DNA from: Paenalicyclobacillus ferrooxydans
GTDB lineage: Bacteria; Bacillota; Bacilli; Alicyclobacillales; Alicyclobacillaceae
Reading direction: 5' to 3'
DNA length: 64,000 bases
Assembly: GCF_001399675.1 (NCBI RefSeq)
Contig: NZ_LJCO01000077.1
Coordinates: forward strand, 88,429 to 152,428
Of the stretch, positions 52,467 through 62,003 are shown piece after piece. A program made the position numbers and the translations under genes. Position 1 is the stretch's first letter. Each line of letters starts with the position of its first letter. The notes under the pieces are model-generated. The model was not told the origin of the DNA and did not search any database. It worked only from the letters and a program-made list of their open reading frames with translations.

Positions 52467-53744
52467 ATGAAGACCAACGACAACATCATTCAAAGTTTAC
52501 AACACAAACAGTATGACGGTGTGCGATACGCCTGCATCGAACGACTAAAGACCGATCCGTTAGACATACAGGCATGGACGTTTCTAGGCCAAGCGATGGT
52601 TGGTCTGAGGCGGGGCCGGATGGCTGAGTTGTGTTTTCGTCGGGCACTGCTCTTTAACCCGTACGCGCCGTGGGAGTCTGACGCCCTACGCGATGCACAT
52701 GCCGTATCCGAAGGACGGGATGACACACAGGTTTTGAAGCTCCTTCAGGTGCCTCATGTACCTGTGTCCGCCTGTGTACTGACACGAGACAACGAAAATA
52801 CCATCGCCGAATGCTTGGCCGCCCTACAAGGGGCGGTTGATGAGATTATCGTGGTAGATACCGGATCGAGAGATAACACCGTCTCCATCGTTCAATCGTT
52901 CGGAATCTCCGTTCACTTCTTTCCCTGGCAAGATGACTTTTCGAAAGCCAGGAACTATGCGCTTTCACTGGCGCATCATGATTGGATTTTCTCCGTCGAC
53001 TCGGACGAGATACTCTATCCAGAAGACAAGGTTTCAGTGCGCACTGCGGCTGCCCTGTTCCAGGAAAGTGTGGCCCTCATTTTTGCCCTCCAGATGAATC
53101 AGAACGGCGGATCTCTCAGCCCTTACCCCGTACCTCGACTGTTTTCCAGACAGTACTTCGAGTGGAAGAGGCAGATTCACGAGGCACCACAGGTGCTCGC
53201 ATCTACAGGCGTTCAAAAGCCGATGGGCTTATCAGTACGCATTCGACTCATGCACTCAGGTTATGACCCGAATCAGGTGAATCTCCCCGGCAAAATGGAA
53301 CGGAACATTGCCCTACTTCAAAGAGTCATTCATGAGGATGCCTCCGATTTCACCAGTTTGTACTATCACGGTCGTGAGTTGTCCATCAACCACCGGTACA
53401 CCGAAGCGATTCCTCACCTCATGAAGGCGTACCAGCTAGGCAGGGGCGCAACAGATGCACCACTACTGCCCCTCATCGGATCACAACTGGCTTATTGCTA
53501 CACACTTACCAACCATGTCGACGAAGCGCTAGAGGTGTTGAGACGTGTGACAATGGATTGTCCCGAACACCCCGACGCCTGGTTTTCCTATGGTGCGTTA
53601 CTCTTAGGCGCCAAGCGGAATACCGACGAAGCCGGAGCGTCCATCTTACATGCGAAGAAGCTCGCCGCCACGTACACCGGCACGCTCCCGTTTGATCATG
53701 ATATTGCAAAGTGGAAGGCTGACCAGGCCCTGCGACAGTTATAA
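52467..53744 (+). CDS. GT2 glycosyltransferase with TPR repeats
   Basis: About 425 aa. A short TPR-like N-terminus (5-75) leads to a GT2 domain: VSACVLTRDNENTIAECLAAL, VVDTGSRDNTV and VDSDE as the DxD motif. A helical TPR tail follows (about 275-400: YHGRELSINHRYTEAIPHLMKAYQLG). This layout is common in Gram-positive SunS/TPR glycosyltransferases acting on proteins or peptides. The start is uncertain: ATG at 52467 has GGAG only two bases away, and TTG at 52449 is an alternative. Upstream 52129-52466 holds divergent promoters I could not define. Confidence 0.88.
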   Translation: MKTNDNIIQSLQHKQYDGVRYACIERLKTDPLDIQAWTFLGQAMVGLRRGRMAELCFRRALLFNPYAPWESDALRDAHAVSEGRDDTQVLKLLQVPHVPVSACVLTRDNENTIAECLAALQGAVDEIIVVDTGSRDNTVSIVQSFGISVHFFPWQDDFSKARNYALSLAHHDWIFSVDSDEILYPEDKVSVRTAAALFQESVALIFALQMNQNGGSLSPYPVPRLFSRQYFEWKRQIHEAPQVLASTGVQKPMGLSVRIRLMHSGYDPNQVNLPGKMERNIALLQRVIHEDASDFTSLYYHGRELSINHRYTEAIPHLMKAYQLGRGATDAPLLPLIGSQLAYCYTLTNHVDEALEVLRRVTMDCPEHPDAWFSYGALLLGAKRNTDEAGASILHAKKLAATYTGTLPFDHDIAKWKADQALRQL

Positions 53745-53754
53745 GGCAGACCGC

Positions 53755-54972
53755 CTATTTGTGTTGACTACCATATACCGCGCTTGTGGTCGTAGTGGAA
53801 GCAGTCGTAGTCGTGGCGGCACCAGTCTTTGTAGAAGTCGCAGACCCAGTCTTCGAAGAAGTAGTGGGTGTCGCCGTCGTCGATTGTGGCCCGTTCAGGA
53901 CAAGTGGTGCGGGAACCAGATTGAGGCTTTTGCACTCTGCAAGCACCTGTTCCATTTGTTGATAGAGTCCTGGTTGCCAGTGGAGTAGGACAATCTCGCC
54001 TGCACTAAGTGGTTTGTGGTTCCAGGTCTGTAGTCCTGCTGACGGGTCTGTAGGGCTGAACTCAGCGCTCCACATCACGATGGCCTGCAGACCTGCGTTG
54101 TGCGCGGCGACCAGTACGTTATGGTCGATGGCACCGTACGGTGGACGCCCAAGCGTTGGAGTTTGCCCAAACCAGTTTGAATACGTCTGTATTGGGTCTT
54201 GCCACTGGAAAAGGTCCTGCTGATAGGGAACCCTCGTTAGCCACGGGTGGCTCACGGTGTGGTCCTCAATGACGCCACCAGCTTGAACAAACGCCTTCCA
54301 GTAGTTTGGATGTTCCCGAGCAGCATCTTTGATGAGAAAGGCTGTAATCGGTACGTGCTGCTGCATCAGGTTGAGGACACGCTGGCTTGGAAACCAGCCA
54401 TCATCGACCGTGATGTAGACGTGTCGGCCGGTTGGAGGACCAAAGTAGACGACCTTGGCTGGCGTTCCCGCTTGCACTGGGAATGTGGGTGCAATCGGCG
54501 AGGTGCTTGATTGAGACTTGCCCGACTGAGATTTGCCTGGTGATGCAGACGTCCCTGACACCTGCGAGGCAGTCGAGACGGTCATGGGCGGAATACGGAA
54601 CGTCAGTGTCTGTGTGTCCCCGTTTCCTGCAGTCACGAGCAGTGTGACGGTCTGGGTTGTTGATTGGCCGCGTTGAAACACGATGGATTGGCCAGTCTTG
54701 CTAAGAATAGGTTTAGGGCTGCCAGCGAGAACCCGGAAGTCATGAATAGATTCCGACAAGGTAAAAGAAACTTCCGAAGTGGTTTGATGACTTGTGACGA
54801 CGCGTATGTTTGCTGCTCGCGCCTGCTCCGCTACCTGCGGTGTATTGCTGTCGATCTGGGTTTTGACACTCTGTCCCGTTAACGGTGTTGCAGACGGGTA
54901 TGTAGCACAGCCAGACACCAGTCCGACTAGGGATATTGAAGAAATAATAATAAGGCCTGCCGCTTTGCGCAA
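53755..54972 (-). CDS. Polysaccharide deacetylase lipoprotein
   Basis: About 405 aa from a TTG with GAGGGGGG six bases upstream; a longer frame to 55101 adds no recognisable sequence. The lipobox is LVSGC. A beta domain (about 45-130) is followed by the NodB homology domain. YITVDDGW is motif 1, DHTVSHPW carries the HxxxH zinc ligands and RPPYGAIDH is motif 3. All catalytic motifs look intact. A Thr/Ser-rich tail ends it. It probably removes acetyl or formyl groups from a wall or surface glycan. It converges with the TPR glycosyltransferase 10 bp away. Confidence 0.9.
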   Translation of the reverse strand: MRKAAGLIIISSISLVGLVSGCATYPSATPLTGQSVKTQIDSNTPQVAEQARAANIRVVTSHQTTSEVSFTLSESIHDFRVLAGSPKPILSKTGQSIVFQRGQSTTQTVTLLVTAGNGDTQTLTFRIPPMTVSTASQVSGTSASPGKSQSGKSQSSTSPIAPTFPVQAGTPAKVVYFGPPTGRHVYITVDDGWFPSQRVLNLMQQHVPITAFLIKDAAREHPNYWKAFVQAGGVIEDHTVSHPWLTRVPYQQDLFQWQDPIQTYSNWFGQTPTLGRPPYGAIDHNVLVAAHNAGLQAIVMWSAEFSPTDPSAGLQTWNHKPLSAGEIVLLHWQPGLYQQMEQVLAECKSLNLVPAPLVLNGPQSTTATPTTSSKTGSATSTKTGAATTTTASTTTTSAVYGSQHK

Positions 54973-55524
54973 AATGAACCCCCCTCGTGTCGATTGCGCG
55001 CGTATCCACACACATATAGACGAAAGAGCGCCATGAGTTGTGACGCGCGTACTCGACAAATTTCGAGGTTGGCTATTTAGTGACTTAGTGCCTATAGACA
55101 ATGTGTAAGTGATTGTTCCGTGGTAGAAGGCCGGTGTTGCTCAGATCGCCTGCACTCATAGCTTCTACCGCAAGGGGATAAGCTGTTCACCCAGAGTAAA
55201 CTAGCCTTTCGACAGGCATTGTTTGGGCATGCCCGTTGATTTGCCCGCGCTCGCTAGAAGATTTCCACGGGTGAGAGCGATGACTCCCCCACGCACGCGC
55301 CAAACGTAGGGCAGTCACTGCGGTATAGCGCTTCGTCCTGCCTGCAGAATCGCCCGAATACGACAGCTCCTGGGTTCTTAGTTCTTAGACCGCGACTACA
55401 TCTCTAATTTATTCAGGCTGCAGTTTACGGTTGGTCTTGACGCTGTCTCGTGGCAAGCGATTCGTAGGAGCCAAACCCGCGGACTTTGACCCCCAAGTTA
55501 TCCTCCATCCCGGGCGTTAAAAAA
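54973..55524. other. Gap without a supported gene
   Basis: 552 bp between the deacetylase start and the S-layer terminator. It should contain the deacetylase promoter. GGTAGAAG (55122-55129) and CTTCTACC (55162-55169) form a long-range inverted repeat. I found no coding frame with a good start site here. Confidence 0.5.
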
Positions 55525-55548
55525 GCGGCTGGCCCGAAGGCCAGCCGC
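55525..55548 (-). terminator. Strong terminator of the S-layer-type gene
   Basis: GCGGCTGGCC-TTCG-GGCCAGCCGC on the minus strand: a 10-bp GC-rich stem with a stable UUCG loop followed by TTTTTT. It is a textbook intrinsic terminator 25 bp past the stop. Confidence 0.97.
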
Positions 55549-55572
55549 TTTTGAGTAAAACTACTCGGGTCA

Positions 55573-57909
55573 TTAGTTGTTGGTAATTTCACCAACCTGA
55601 GATTGATTCGAAGCACCGTACGTACTTGCATCGCCACCGTAAGTGAAGTCAACAGCCGGTGTGCTGTTTGACGTGTTAGAGGTGTACGTGTAAGCAGTTA
55701 CGGTTGTGCTGCTGGTCTGGTTCTCAGCCGTGTTTGTACCATTAACCGCTGCAAACACTCCACCATTCTGGATGGTCAGCGTAACGTCGCCATTCGCGTC
55801 TGTGTACGCGTTGAATGTGTTAGAACCTGTCGACCAGTTCGCCACACCCGGAACCAGCGTGTCAGTCAAGTTCGCCACAGTGTTCGCGGAACCGTCCATC
55901 GGAATCGGGGTGTACTCGGTGCCGCCCGTGCCATTCGGAGTGGTCAACTGAGTCCCGTTAACAGCTGTAATCCACAAGCCCTGAGCAGCAGTATTCGCGT
56001 CAAGGCCAATCTTGACCTGCTGATTCTTAACTGGGTTGCCACTGGAATCAACAACCTGGAACGTCACGTTCTCGGTTCCGTCCGCGCCAATGTTGGAGAC
56101 AACTGGTGAGAAGTCTACCACGTAAGCAGGTGTCGAACCACTGAACACGAAGTCAGCCTGAGCGGAGACCTTACCAGAAGTAACAGTCAGTGTCGAACCG
56201 CTGCCAGTTGCATTCGAGTCGTCTACAGCATTTGCAGCAAATTCAGGCGTAGACACATCGTACGCTGTGCCCGCACTATTTGTCAGCTCGATACCATTCG
56301 CATATACGTTGTAACCCGTTCCAGCAGAATCCAACTGGAACTGCAACGTCATGCTGCTGTCGCTTGACAGGGAGCTTGGCAACGTCACCGTGCTGAACGA
56401 TGGGGAAGTTGCAGATCCGGTGTTGAGCGACAAGCCAATGTACGCACCATTGGTCGCATTCAAGGTGTAATTGATAGCACCATCGTTTGCGTTGTAGACC
56501 GCACCGTTTGTGTCAACAGGTGCAAAGTACACTGAGTTCGTAACAGGTACGCCAGCAACACTGCTTGCTGACGACGTGCTTGCCCCAGATGTGCTTGATG
56601 CGAAGGCAAATGCCCCAATGTTGTTCAGTGCATACGCACCACTTGGTGAATTCGGGTTGGAGTAGTCAATGTACGTTGTAGCAGCATTGGTCCAAGTAGT
56701 TGGATTTGCACCAACAACAGCTTCAACTTCGACGTTGCTGTCTGCATTGAAGTCATTCACATAAATTGTGGCCTGGCCCATGGAGTTGCTGTAGACGGTG
56801 TAGGTGTTGCCGTTAGCTGCAATCTCTTGACCAGTAGAAGTAGACAAGAATGCACTGCCACCGTAAACCTTAAACGTCACAGCGGTATTAGCCTGTACAT
56901 CTCCGCTGGAGTTAAGCGGCAGCGTAAACGTCACAGGAACCACGCCCGCAGATGCGTTGCTCAGGCTTGAGATGTTTGCCGAGTAGCCAGAGCCACTCAC
57001 AGCGTTCGGTGTGAGCAGTCCATTCGAGCCCAAGAATGCTACGTAACCCTCGGTGCTCACGGAGCTGTTGCTCGCTGATGTAGCTGTAACGGTGTAGGAG
57101 CCCGTTCCAACCACGGAGACGTTCAACTGACCGCTGCTATTTGTGTCAACCGACGCCGTCCAACCATCGTTGCTGCTGTTGGCTGTTGCGGTGACATAGG
57201 AGCCATTCACCTCGACAACAGGGGTATCCCCGGTTGTTCCAGAAATGCTCAGGTTAACAGCTGTGTTTGCAGCTGGTGTAGTGCCGTTTGTCAGCGTGGT
57301 GCTGAGGCTAATCGCTCCACCGTTCGAGCTAACAGCTGGGCTAGCTTCTGTACCGTTACCTTGCTGTGCGCCACTGACCGTGAAGTTGCTGAATCCAGCG
57401 GTTGTAGAAACCGGCGTCGGTGCTGTCATGGTCAACGTTGTGCCATTCCAGTTAGAGGTCTGTGCAACGCCAACTTCTTGCAGAACCTTCAGCACGAAGT
57501 AAATCGGCATGTAGGTGGTGTTAACCTTGGATGCTGGGTCCTTGGCAACCTTAGTGGTGGTCTTCTGTACGAGGACACCATTCAGGTAGATGCCGTTCGG
57601 GCCGCTTCCCGGAGTTGCATTCGTTGGTGCTGTGATGCTGGAATTGTTGATGAAGAGGTTGGTGCCGTCCCAGTTGACCTGGAAGCCCATGTTCTTCAGA
57701 GCTTGGTTAACATACCAGATTGGCATGTAGTTGGTCGGTGCGCCTGCGTAGTTAGCCGCAAAACCTTTGAAGCCGGTTTGTTGACCACTAACGCTGATGT
57801 ATTCTTGCTGCCATTGCATCGTGCTGCTTGTTGTTGCTGCGAATGCTGCAGGAGCCATGAGGCCAAGGGCCACGGAAGCTGCAGCGATACCTGTAATCGC
57901 TCGTTTCAA
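55573..57909 (-). CDS. Probable S-layer protein with stalk domains
   Basis: 778 aa. The signal peptide (1-25, AFAATTS cleavage region) is followed by two stalk repeats (about 30-165; MPIWYVNQAL, MPIYFVLKVL), then beta-rich Ig-like domains to the end, with very high Ser, Thr, Asn, Gly and Val and hardly any Cys. The start is a TTG, but AAGGAGGAG precedes it and the gene has a long leader, its own strong terminator and uniform codon use. These suggest high expression. There is no SLH domain. It is the best local acceptor for the glycan made at 18-40 kb; the identification as S-layer is inference. Confidence 0.75.
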   Translation of the reverse strand: MKRAITGIAAASVALGLMAPAAFAATTSSTMQWQQEYISVSGQQTGFKGFAANYAGAPTNYMPIWYVNQALKNMGFQVNWDGTNLFINNSSITAPTNATPGSGPNGIYLNGVLVQKTTTKVAKDPASKVNTTYMPIYFVLKVLQEVGVAQTSNWNGTTLTMTAPTPVSTTAGFSNFTVSGAQQGNGTEASPAVSSNGGAISLSTTLTNGTTPAANTAVNLSISGTTGDTPVVEVNGSYVTATANSSNDGWTASVDTNSSGQLNVSVVGTGSYTVTATSASNSSVSTEGYVAFLGSNGLLTPNAVSGSGYSANISSLSNASAGVVPVTFTLPLNSSGDVQANTAVTFKVYGGSAFLSTSTGQEIAANGNTYTVYSNSMGQATIYVNDFNADSNVEVEAVVGANPTTWTNAATTYIDYSNPNSPSGAYALNNIGAFAFASSTSGASTSSASSVAGVPVTNSVYFAPVDTNGAVYNANDGAINYTLNATNGAYIGLSLNTGSATSPSFSTVTLPSSLSSDSSMTLQFQLDSAGTGYNVYANGIELTNSAGTAYDVSTPEFAANAVDDSNATGSGSTLTVTSGKVSAQADFVFSGSTPAYVVDFSPVVSNIGADGTENVTFQVVDSSGNPVKNQQVKIGLDANTAAQGLWITAVNGTQLTTPNGTGGTEYTPIPMDGSANTVANLTDTLVPGVANWSTGSNTFNAYTDANGDVTLTIQNGGVFAAVNGTNTAENQTSSTTVTAYTYTSNTSNSTPAVDFTYGGDASTYGASNQSQVGEITNN

Positions 57910-58757
57910 GTCTTATTCTCCTCCTTAATACCTGCTAAACTACTAAGATAATGCTTAATTGTTTCTACTGAATGGGGTTTTTGACGAGGTCACCCCAACT
58001 CCTTGATCTCGTCTATGTCCCTACGCCCTGTCTACCCGGTGCTACTCTTCGACATTTGGAGGCGACGCTCAAATCCCGTCCCATGCGTTCCTGACCTATG
58101 TATCGGAGTGCCTTCCGAGGCTCAGCTCGCAGGAAGACATCCCTCCCTTCAGTGAGTGGTGTGAGTCTCTAATTCCCATCAATGATTGCGTGAGTCACGC
58201 CACTAGAGACGCTATAGAGTGGATACGACATTGATGTCGAATCTCCTCTTTATTTCGGCGAAATTTGTAGAATTCCGTGAAACGCCTGCGTTTCATTTGC
58301 AGGGACGCCGGCAACGGAACCCCTTTAGCCATGGAAGAAAGCACACCTCAATGATGTATTATACTGACAATATCGACGGTAGTAAAGTTTTTCTAGGAGA
58401 ATTCCTAGGTTTGTGAAGAACTTCCGTCGGTACGTGCTCATTGTGACCGATTCTCACTTTCATTTCAACTGCAATTCTCACCATTAAATCAGTAACGTTG
58501 GTTAACCTAGTAGACTCCTTCCAGCCTTCATTAGGACAGCAACTAAAAGTTTGGCGAGAAACAAAAATCCAATTCATGCAGTTGGAAAGCAAGTGCAAAT
58601 GGGTTATCAACTGAGCACCACATAGTTAGACGACGCATCCCGTAATTAGGTTACAACTTTCTCAGCTATTTTTTTGGAGAACATGTGTCGGGTGTTTAGT
58701 GGTACTGACGTTGCCCCGGTTCGAGCGTCTTGGTATGGTATCGGTGAGGTGTTTGAC
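57910..58757. other. Long leader and promoter region of the S-layer-type gene
   Basis: 848 bp with no gene I can support. From the candidate promoter at 58358-58386 the minus-strand transcript would carry a leader of about 440 nt before the TTG at 57909. Long leaders are known to stabilise S-layer mRNAs in other bacteria. The promoter of the plus-strand yigZ gene must lie in the right part, 58420-58750. Confidence 0.5.
58358..58386 (-). promoter_or_regulatory. Candidate promoter for the S-layer-type gene
   Basis: On the minus strand TTTACT (58386-58381) and a perfect TATAAT (58363-58358) are spaced by exactly 17 bp. It is the best sigma-A-like match in the region upstream of the S-layer-type gene. 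Confidence 0.55.
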
Positions 58758-59432
58758 ATGTCTGAGGAGAAGGTTTTCTACACAATAGAAGAAACTGTCG
58801 AGACGGAGAGCGTGATTAAGAAGTCTCGGTTTATCAGCCGAATCGTTCCTATCCAGTCGGCAGAAGAAGCGGAAGAGGAACTGGCGAAAATCCGCGAGGT
58901 CCACAAAGGTGCCAATCACAACTGCTTTGCGTACCGGTTCGGCCTCGGTGTTCCTGTCGAGCGGTTCTCCGACGATGGTGAGCCGAGCGGCACGGCTGGG
59001 CGTCCAATTCTGGATGTGATGCGGCGGCGTCCAATTTTAAACGCACTTGTCGTGGTGACGCGGTATTTCGGAGGGATGCTGCTCGGTGCCAATGGCCTGA
59101 TTCGGGCCTATGCGGACGGAGCGTCAAGTGTCATTGATGCGGCGACGGTGTTAAAGTGCACTCCAATGCAGAGAATCACGCTGAGGTGCGACTACAGTTT
59201 GTACGGGAAGTTGGAGTATGTGTTGCAGGAGGCGGGGTACGCACTCGAGGATAAGACGTACGCGGAGGATGTGTCCTTTGCCATTTGGGTAAACGAAGAT
59301 GAAACCAGCGAGATGTTAACCAAAATTGCCGATGTAACCGGGGGGCAAGCGCGGTCTGATGTGTCGCATCCGACGTATGTTGGCGTTCGCCCCGACGGTA
59401 GTTTGCTCTATTCAGTCTTGCATCAGAAGTAA
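58758..59432 (+). CDS. YigZ/IMPACT family protein
   Basis: About 224 aa from an ATG with GGTGAGG upstream; a longer frame begins at 58674 but adds nothing familiar. The IMPACT domain is clear: KKSRFISRI, GANHNCFAYRFG, FSDDGEPSGTAGRPIL and VVTRYFGGMLLGANGL. A smaller C-terminal ferredoxin-like domain follows. YigZ is widespread and poorly characterised; links to translation and proline peptidase function have been proposed for the family. Its 3' end overlaps the convergent ComK-like gene by 10 bases. Confidence 0.95.
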   Translation: MSEEKVFYTIEETVETESVIKKSRFISRIVPIQSAEEAEEELAKIREVHKGANHNCFAYRFGLGVPVERFSDDGEPSGTAGRPILDVMRRRPILNALVVVTRYFGGMLLGANGLIRAYADGASSVIDAATVLKCTPMQRITLRCDYSLYGKLEYVLQEAGYALEDKTYAEDVSFAIWVNEDETSEMLTKIADVTGGQARSDVSHPTYVGVRPDGSLLYSVLHQK

Positions 59433-60022
59433 ACTCTCCGTTCCCACAAATAGTACATGAAGTACTTTGCATCCTTCAGCTGCTGTTCAAAGCACTGTTT
59501 GGTCATGTCGACAAAGACCTCGGATCCTGTGGTTAACGTGATGCAGAGGCCATCAAACTTCTTCCCTGTGACAATGCGCGAAACATCCGCGATAAAGCGG
59601 TGACCTATGTATCCGACAGATCCATCGTTTCTCGTCTGCGGCGTCCTCATGCGGAGGGGGACAAAAACGAGATCGCGGGAAGCAATAACAATTGGAACCG
59701 ACAGCGATCTCAAAGTCGCAGTGCGATAGAGATTTCTCATATCCCACAAATCCATGGCGTAGTAATGCGCGACATCCTTCTTGGTTCGTGCGCACGAATG
59801 ACGATAGTGGAATGTCGTGCCATTCTCCAACTCCACTTTGCTCACATTGCCGTAGCCCAGTTCATACATCGGCTGAAATTGCACCAATAAGGGAATCCAC
59901 CAATCCTTGTCTGCTGGTGACCGGTCCATCTTGGTAACCAACTTGATTTCCTTTGTCGCTTGTCCATCCTCCCCATGTTTTGACAACTGACGGTCCTTCC
60001 CTTGATCGGGCCCATAATCCAT
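59423..60022 (-). CDS. ComK-family protein (competence transcription factor homologue)
   Basis: 199 aa, the size of Bacillus ComK. The match is in order along the protein: VPIVIASRDLVFVPL aligns with the ComK segment before its central loop, GSVGYIGHRFIADV with the GWISHVHV block, and LTTGSEVFVDMTKQCFEQQL with the NGKTMELPISYNSFENQV block, followed by a helical YYLWERR tail. GGGGG precedes the ATG by eight bases. ComK activates DNA-uptake genes; in other Firmicutes homologues vary in role. No com gene is adjacent. It diverges from an unusual sigma factor. The family call is from memory of ComK sequence. Confidence 0.75.
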   Translation of the reverse strand: MDYGPDQGKDRQLSKHGEDGQATKEIKLVTKMDRSPADKDWWIPLLVQFQPMYELGYGNVSKVELENGTTFHYRHSCARTKKDVAHYYAMDLWDMRNLYRTATLRSLSVPIVIASRDLVFVPLRMRTPQTRNDGSVGYIGHRFIADVSRIVTGKKFDGLCITLTTGSEVFVDMTKQCFEQQLKDAKYFMYYLWERRVYF

Positions 60023-60315
60023 CCAATTTCCCCCTCTGCAATCCTAAATTTGCCTTTCCAGACATCAACGTACAACAGACCGGGTACGCCTTTCAATACG
60101 AGGAGATGTATATAACTCCCATTTCCCAAAAGATAGTCTCATCGGTAAAACCCCTAGTAAATCCGAGCTTTTCCGCTGAATCAAAACATCATATGGAGGA
60201 GATAGTCCTTAGTCTCCATAAGAACACATGATTCGCCTATAGAATATTCCCCGCTTATGCTCAATCCTGCGCGCAATACCCAGCTGACCGGTCTCTGCTG
60301 AAGGAGCAAGTTCAA

Positions 60316-61146
60316 ATGTCCATGCAGGAAAAACAGTCGCACCCCCGCACAAAGATGCTGACGCAAGAGGAAATTGTCGGGCTTTTACGGGTCATCCGTT
60401 CCACAGAAGGTCTAGGTTCGGGCGGTCCTTTGGATGGCGGAACCTTTTGTAACAACGCTTCTAACGGCACACATTCCGATTGCACACAGTCGTTCATGAC
60501 GGCGGCGGCGTACGACAGCAACATCCCAGGTGCTGCCTCCCCCGCTGGAGAGTACGCAGACGAAAGTCCCATCACGGACGATCTCGGTGCCAAAGCAAAC
60601 CTGTGCCACGTTGCAACGGAGGTGCTGCTGCACCACTTCAGGCCGCTCATGGTCCGGATTGCGAAACAGTACGCACATGTCGGCTTTGACGAAGCTCTGC
60701 AAGAGGGATACCTGGCGCTCCTTCGCGCCATACACGAGTACGACGAGACGATGGGCGTTCCTTTTGCAGGTTATGTATTCTCCAAGGTGCGAGGGGATGT
60801 GCGGACGGCCATGCGCCGCCTCTGGCGGTATGACGCACGCCTCAGCTACGGAAGTCACACCAATGACTCCGAGTCCGATCCCGATAACACCGACGACTGG
60901 GACAAACAATCTGCGTCTGCTTTTGTGGCCTTCGGGAGCTGGGATGACTACGACAGCGCGGACATTCGGATCGTCGTGGAGTCAGCAGGACTGTCACCAA
61001 GGGAGCGTCTAGCTGTCCTCTCGATGCTGAACGGACAACCCTCATCCGATTTGGCTTTGCAGGAAAGTGTCAGTACCGAAACGGTCAAAACGTGGCGAAA
61101 AAGAGCGCTGCACAAACTGCGTGCAGCGCTCGGAGGAGAAGGCTGA
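60316..61146 (+). CDS. Sigma-70 family RNA polymerase sigma factor, atypical
   Basis: 276 aa. Region 2 covers about 97-165 (PLMVRIAKQYAHVGFDEALQEGYLALLRAI in outline, then KVRGDVRTAMRRL). Region 4 is near 225-272: LSPRERLAVLSML...SVSTETVKTWRKRALHKLR. There is no region 3. An N-terminal extension of about 90 residues, low in complexity, and an acidic linker (SESDPDNTDDWD) are unusual. AGGAG lies nine bases before the ATG. It could be a stress or competence-type (SigH/ComX-like) factor, which would suit the divergent ComK-like gene; no anti-sigma gene is seen. Confidence 0.85.
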   Translation: MSMQEKQSHPRTKMLTQEEIVGLLRVIRSTEGLGSGGPLDGGTFCNNASNGTHSDCTQSFMTAAAYDSNIPGAASPAGEYADESPITDDLGAKANLCHVATEVLLHHFRPLMVRIAKQYAHVGFDEALQEGYLALLRAIHEYDETMGVPFAGYVFSKVRGDVRTAMRRLWRYDARLSYGSHTNDSESDPDNTDDWDKQSASAFVAFGSWDDYDSADIRIVVESAGLSPRERLAVLSMLNGQPSSDLALQESVSTETVKTWRKRALHKLRAALGGEG

Positions 61147-61191
61147 TTCAAGTGGGTCAGGCTGGCACCCGACACCCGTATAGGTGAATCG

Positions 61192-61632
61192 TTACGCGAG
61201 TGCAAACAGGATGGTTGCCTCGCAGACCTTTTCACCGTTGACCGTAGCGATACCTTGGCCGCGGCCCATGGAACCGCGCAGTCGATCAATCGTGACGTCC
61301 ATGTCGAGCTTGTCGCCCGGGCGGACCTGGCCGCGAAAGCGTGCACTGTCAATGCCGGCGAACATCGGCATCTTGCCCGCCAACTCGGGCAAGGCCAACA
61401 CAGCGACACCGCCAAGCTGGGCCATGGCTTCAACCACGAGCACGCCAGGCATCAAGTTGTACTCCGGGAAGTGCCCGGTAAAGTGCGGTTCATTCGCTGA
61501 GACCATCTTGTATCCGACGGCGCGTTTGCCGGGTTCTAGTTCCGTCACCCTGTCAATCAGCAAAAATGGATAGCGGTGCGGCAACAGTTTTTTAATGTCT
61601 TCTACGTACATCGGCAGCTGAATCTCGGGCAT
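61192..61632 (-). CDS. fabZ: 3-hydroxyacyl-[acyl-carrier-protein] dehydratase
   Basis: 146-aa hot-dog-fold enzyme, the dehydration step of fatty acid synthesis. LLPHRYPFLLIDRV opens the domain. The catalytic His is in PHFTGHFP and the Glu in PGVLVVEAMAQ. The ATG at 61632 is chosen because GGAGGAAGG precedes it; the frame upstream to 61716 is not typical of the family. It is convergent with the sigma factor gene. Confidence 0.97.
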   Translation of the reverse strand: MPEIQLPMYVEDIKKLLPHRYPFLLIDRVTELEPGKRAVGYKMVSANEPHFTGHFPEYNLMPGVLVVEAMAQLGGVAVLALPELAGKMPMFAGIDSARFRGQVRPGDKLDMDVTIDRLRGSMGRGQGIATVNGEKVCEATILFALA

Positions 61633-62003
61633 GGGACCTTCCTCCATTTCGTTATGACGGTGAGCATCAATCATCGATCCGTGGGCTTGTCCAAACACAG
61701 AACAGGTCATGCACACCGGATCAACCTGTCAAGTACTACCATCTGCAGATTCGGGATAATAAACCGGGGGAAACAACGCACAATACGTCCATCCTCCTTT
61801 GGCGTGCAATCCTGCTTCATCCAACCGCCGGAGGGGTTCACATAGGTGATGTGGATCGCCTGGCTCGTAGAACGTCTGGGCCGTTTTGTGAACACAGGCG
61901 ATCCGCTCACTAGTGAGAAGCCAGCCGACGTATGCCCTGTGTTCCTTACGCGCCGGATGTCACCTGGCACGCCCGCCCGCAAGTCGGGTCACGACGGTGT
62001 GTC
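61633..62003. other. Gap between pgsA and fabZ
   Basis: 371 bp with no supported gene. A 91-aa minus-strand frame (61707-61982) has no clear ribosome site at its first ATG and no recognisable sequence. The gap should hold the fabZ promoter. Confidence 0.4.

Noticed and set aside
58359..58610. 83-aa minus-strand ORF upstream of the S-layer-type gene
   Set aside because: It covers the best promoter match and has no ribosome site or protein-like pattern.
61707..61982. 91-aa minus-strand ORF between pgsA and fabZ
   Set aside because: First ATG lacks a ribosome site, composition is unremarkable and no family is recognised.
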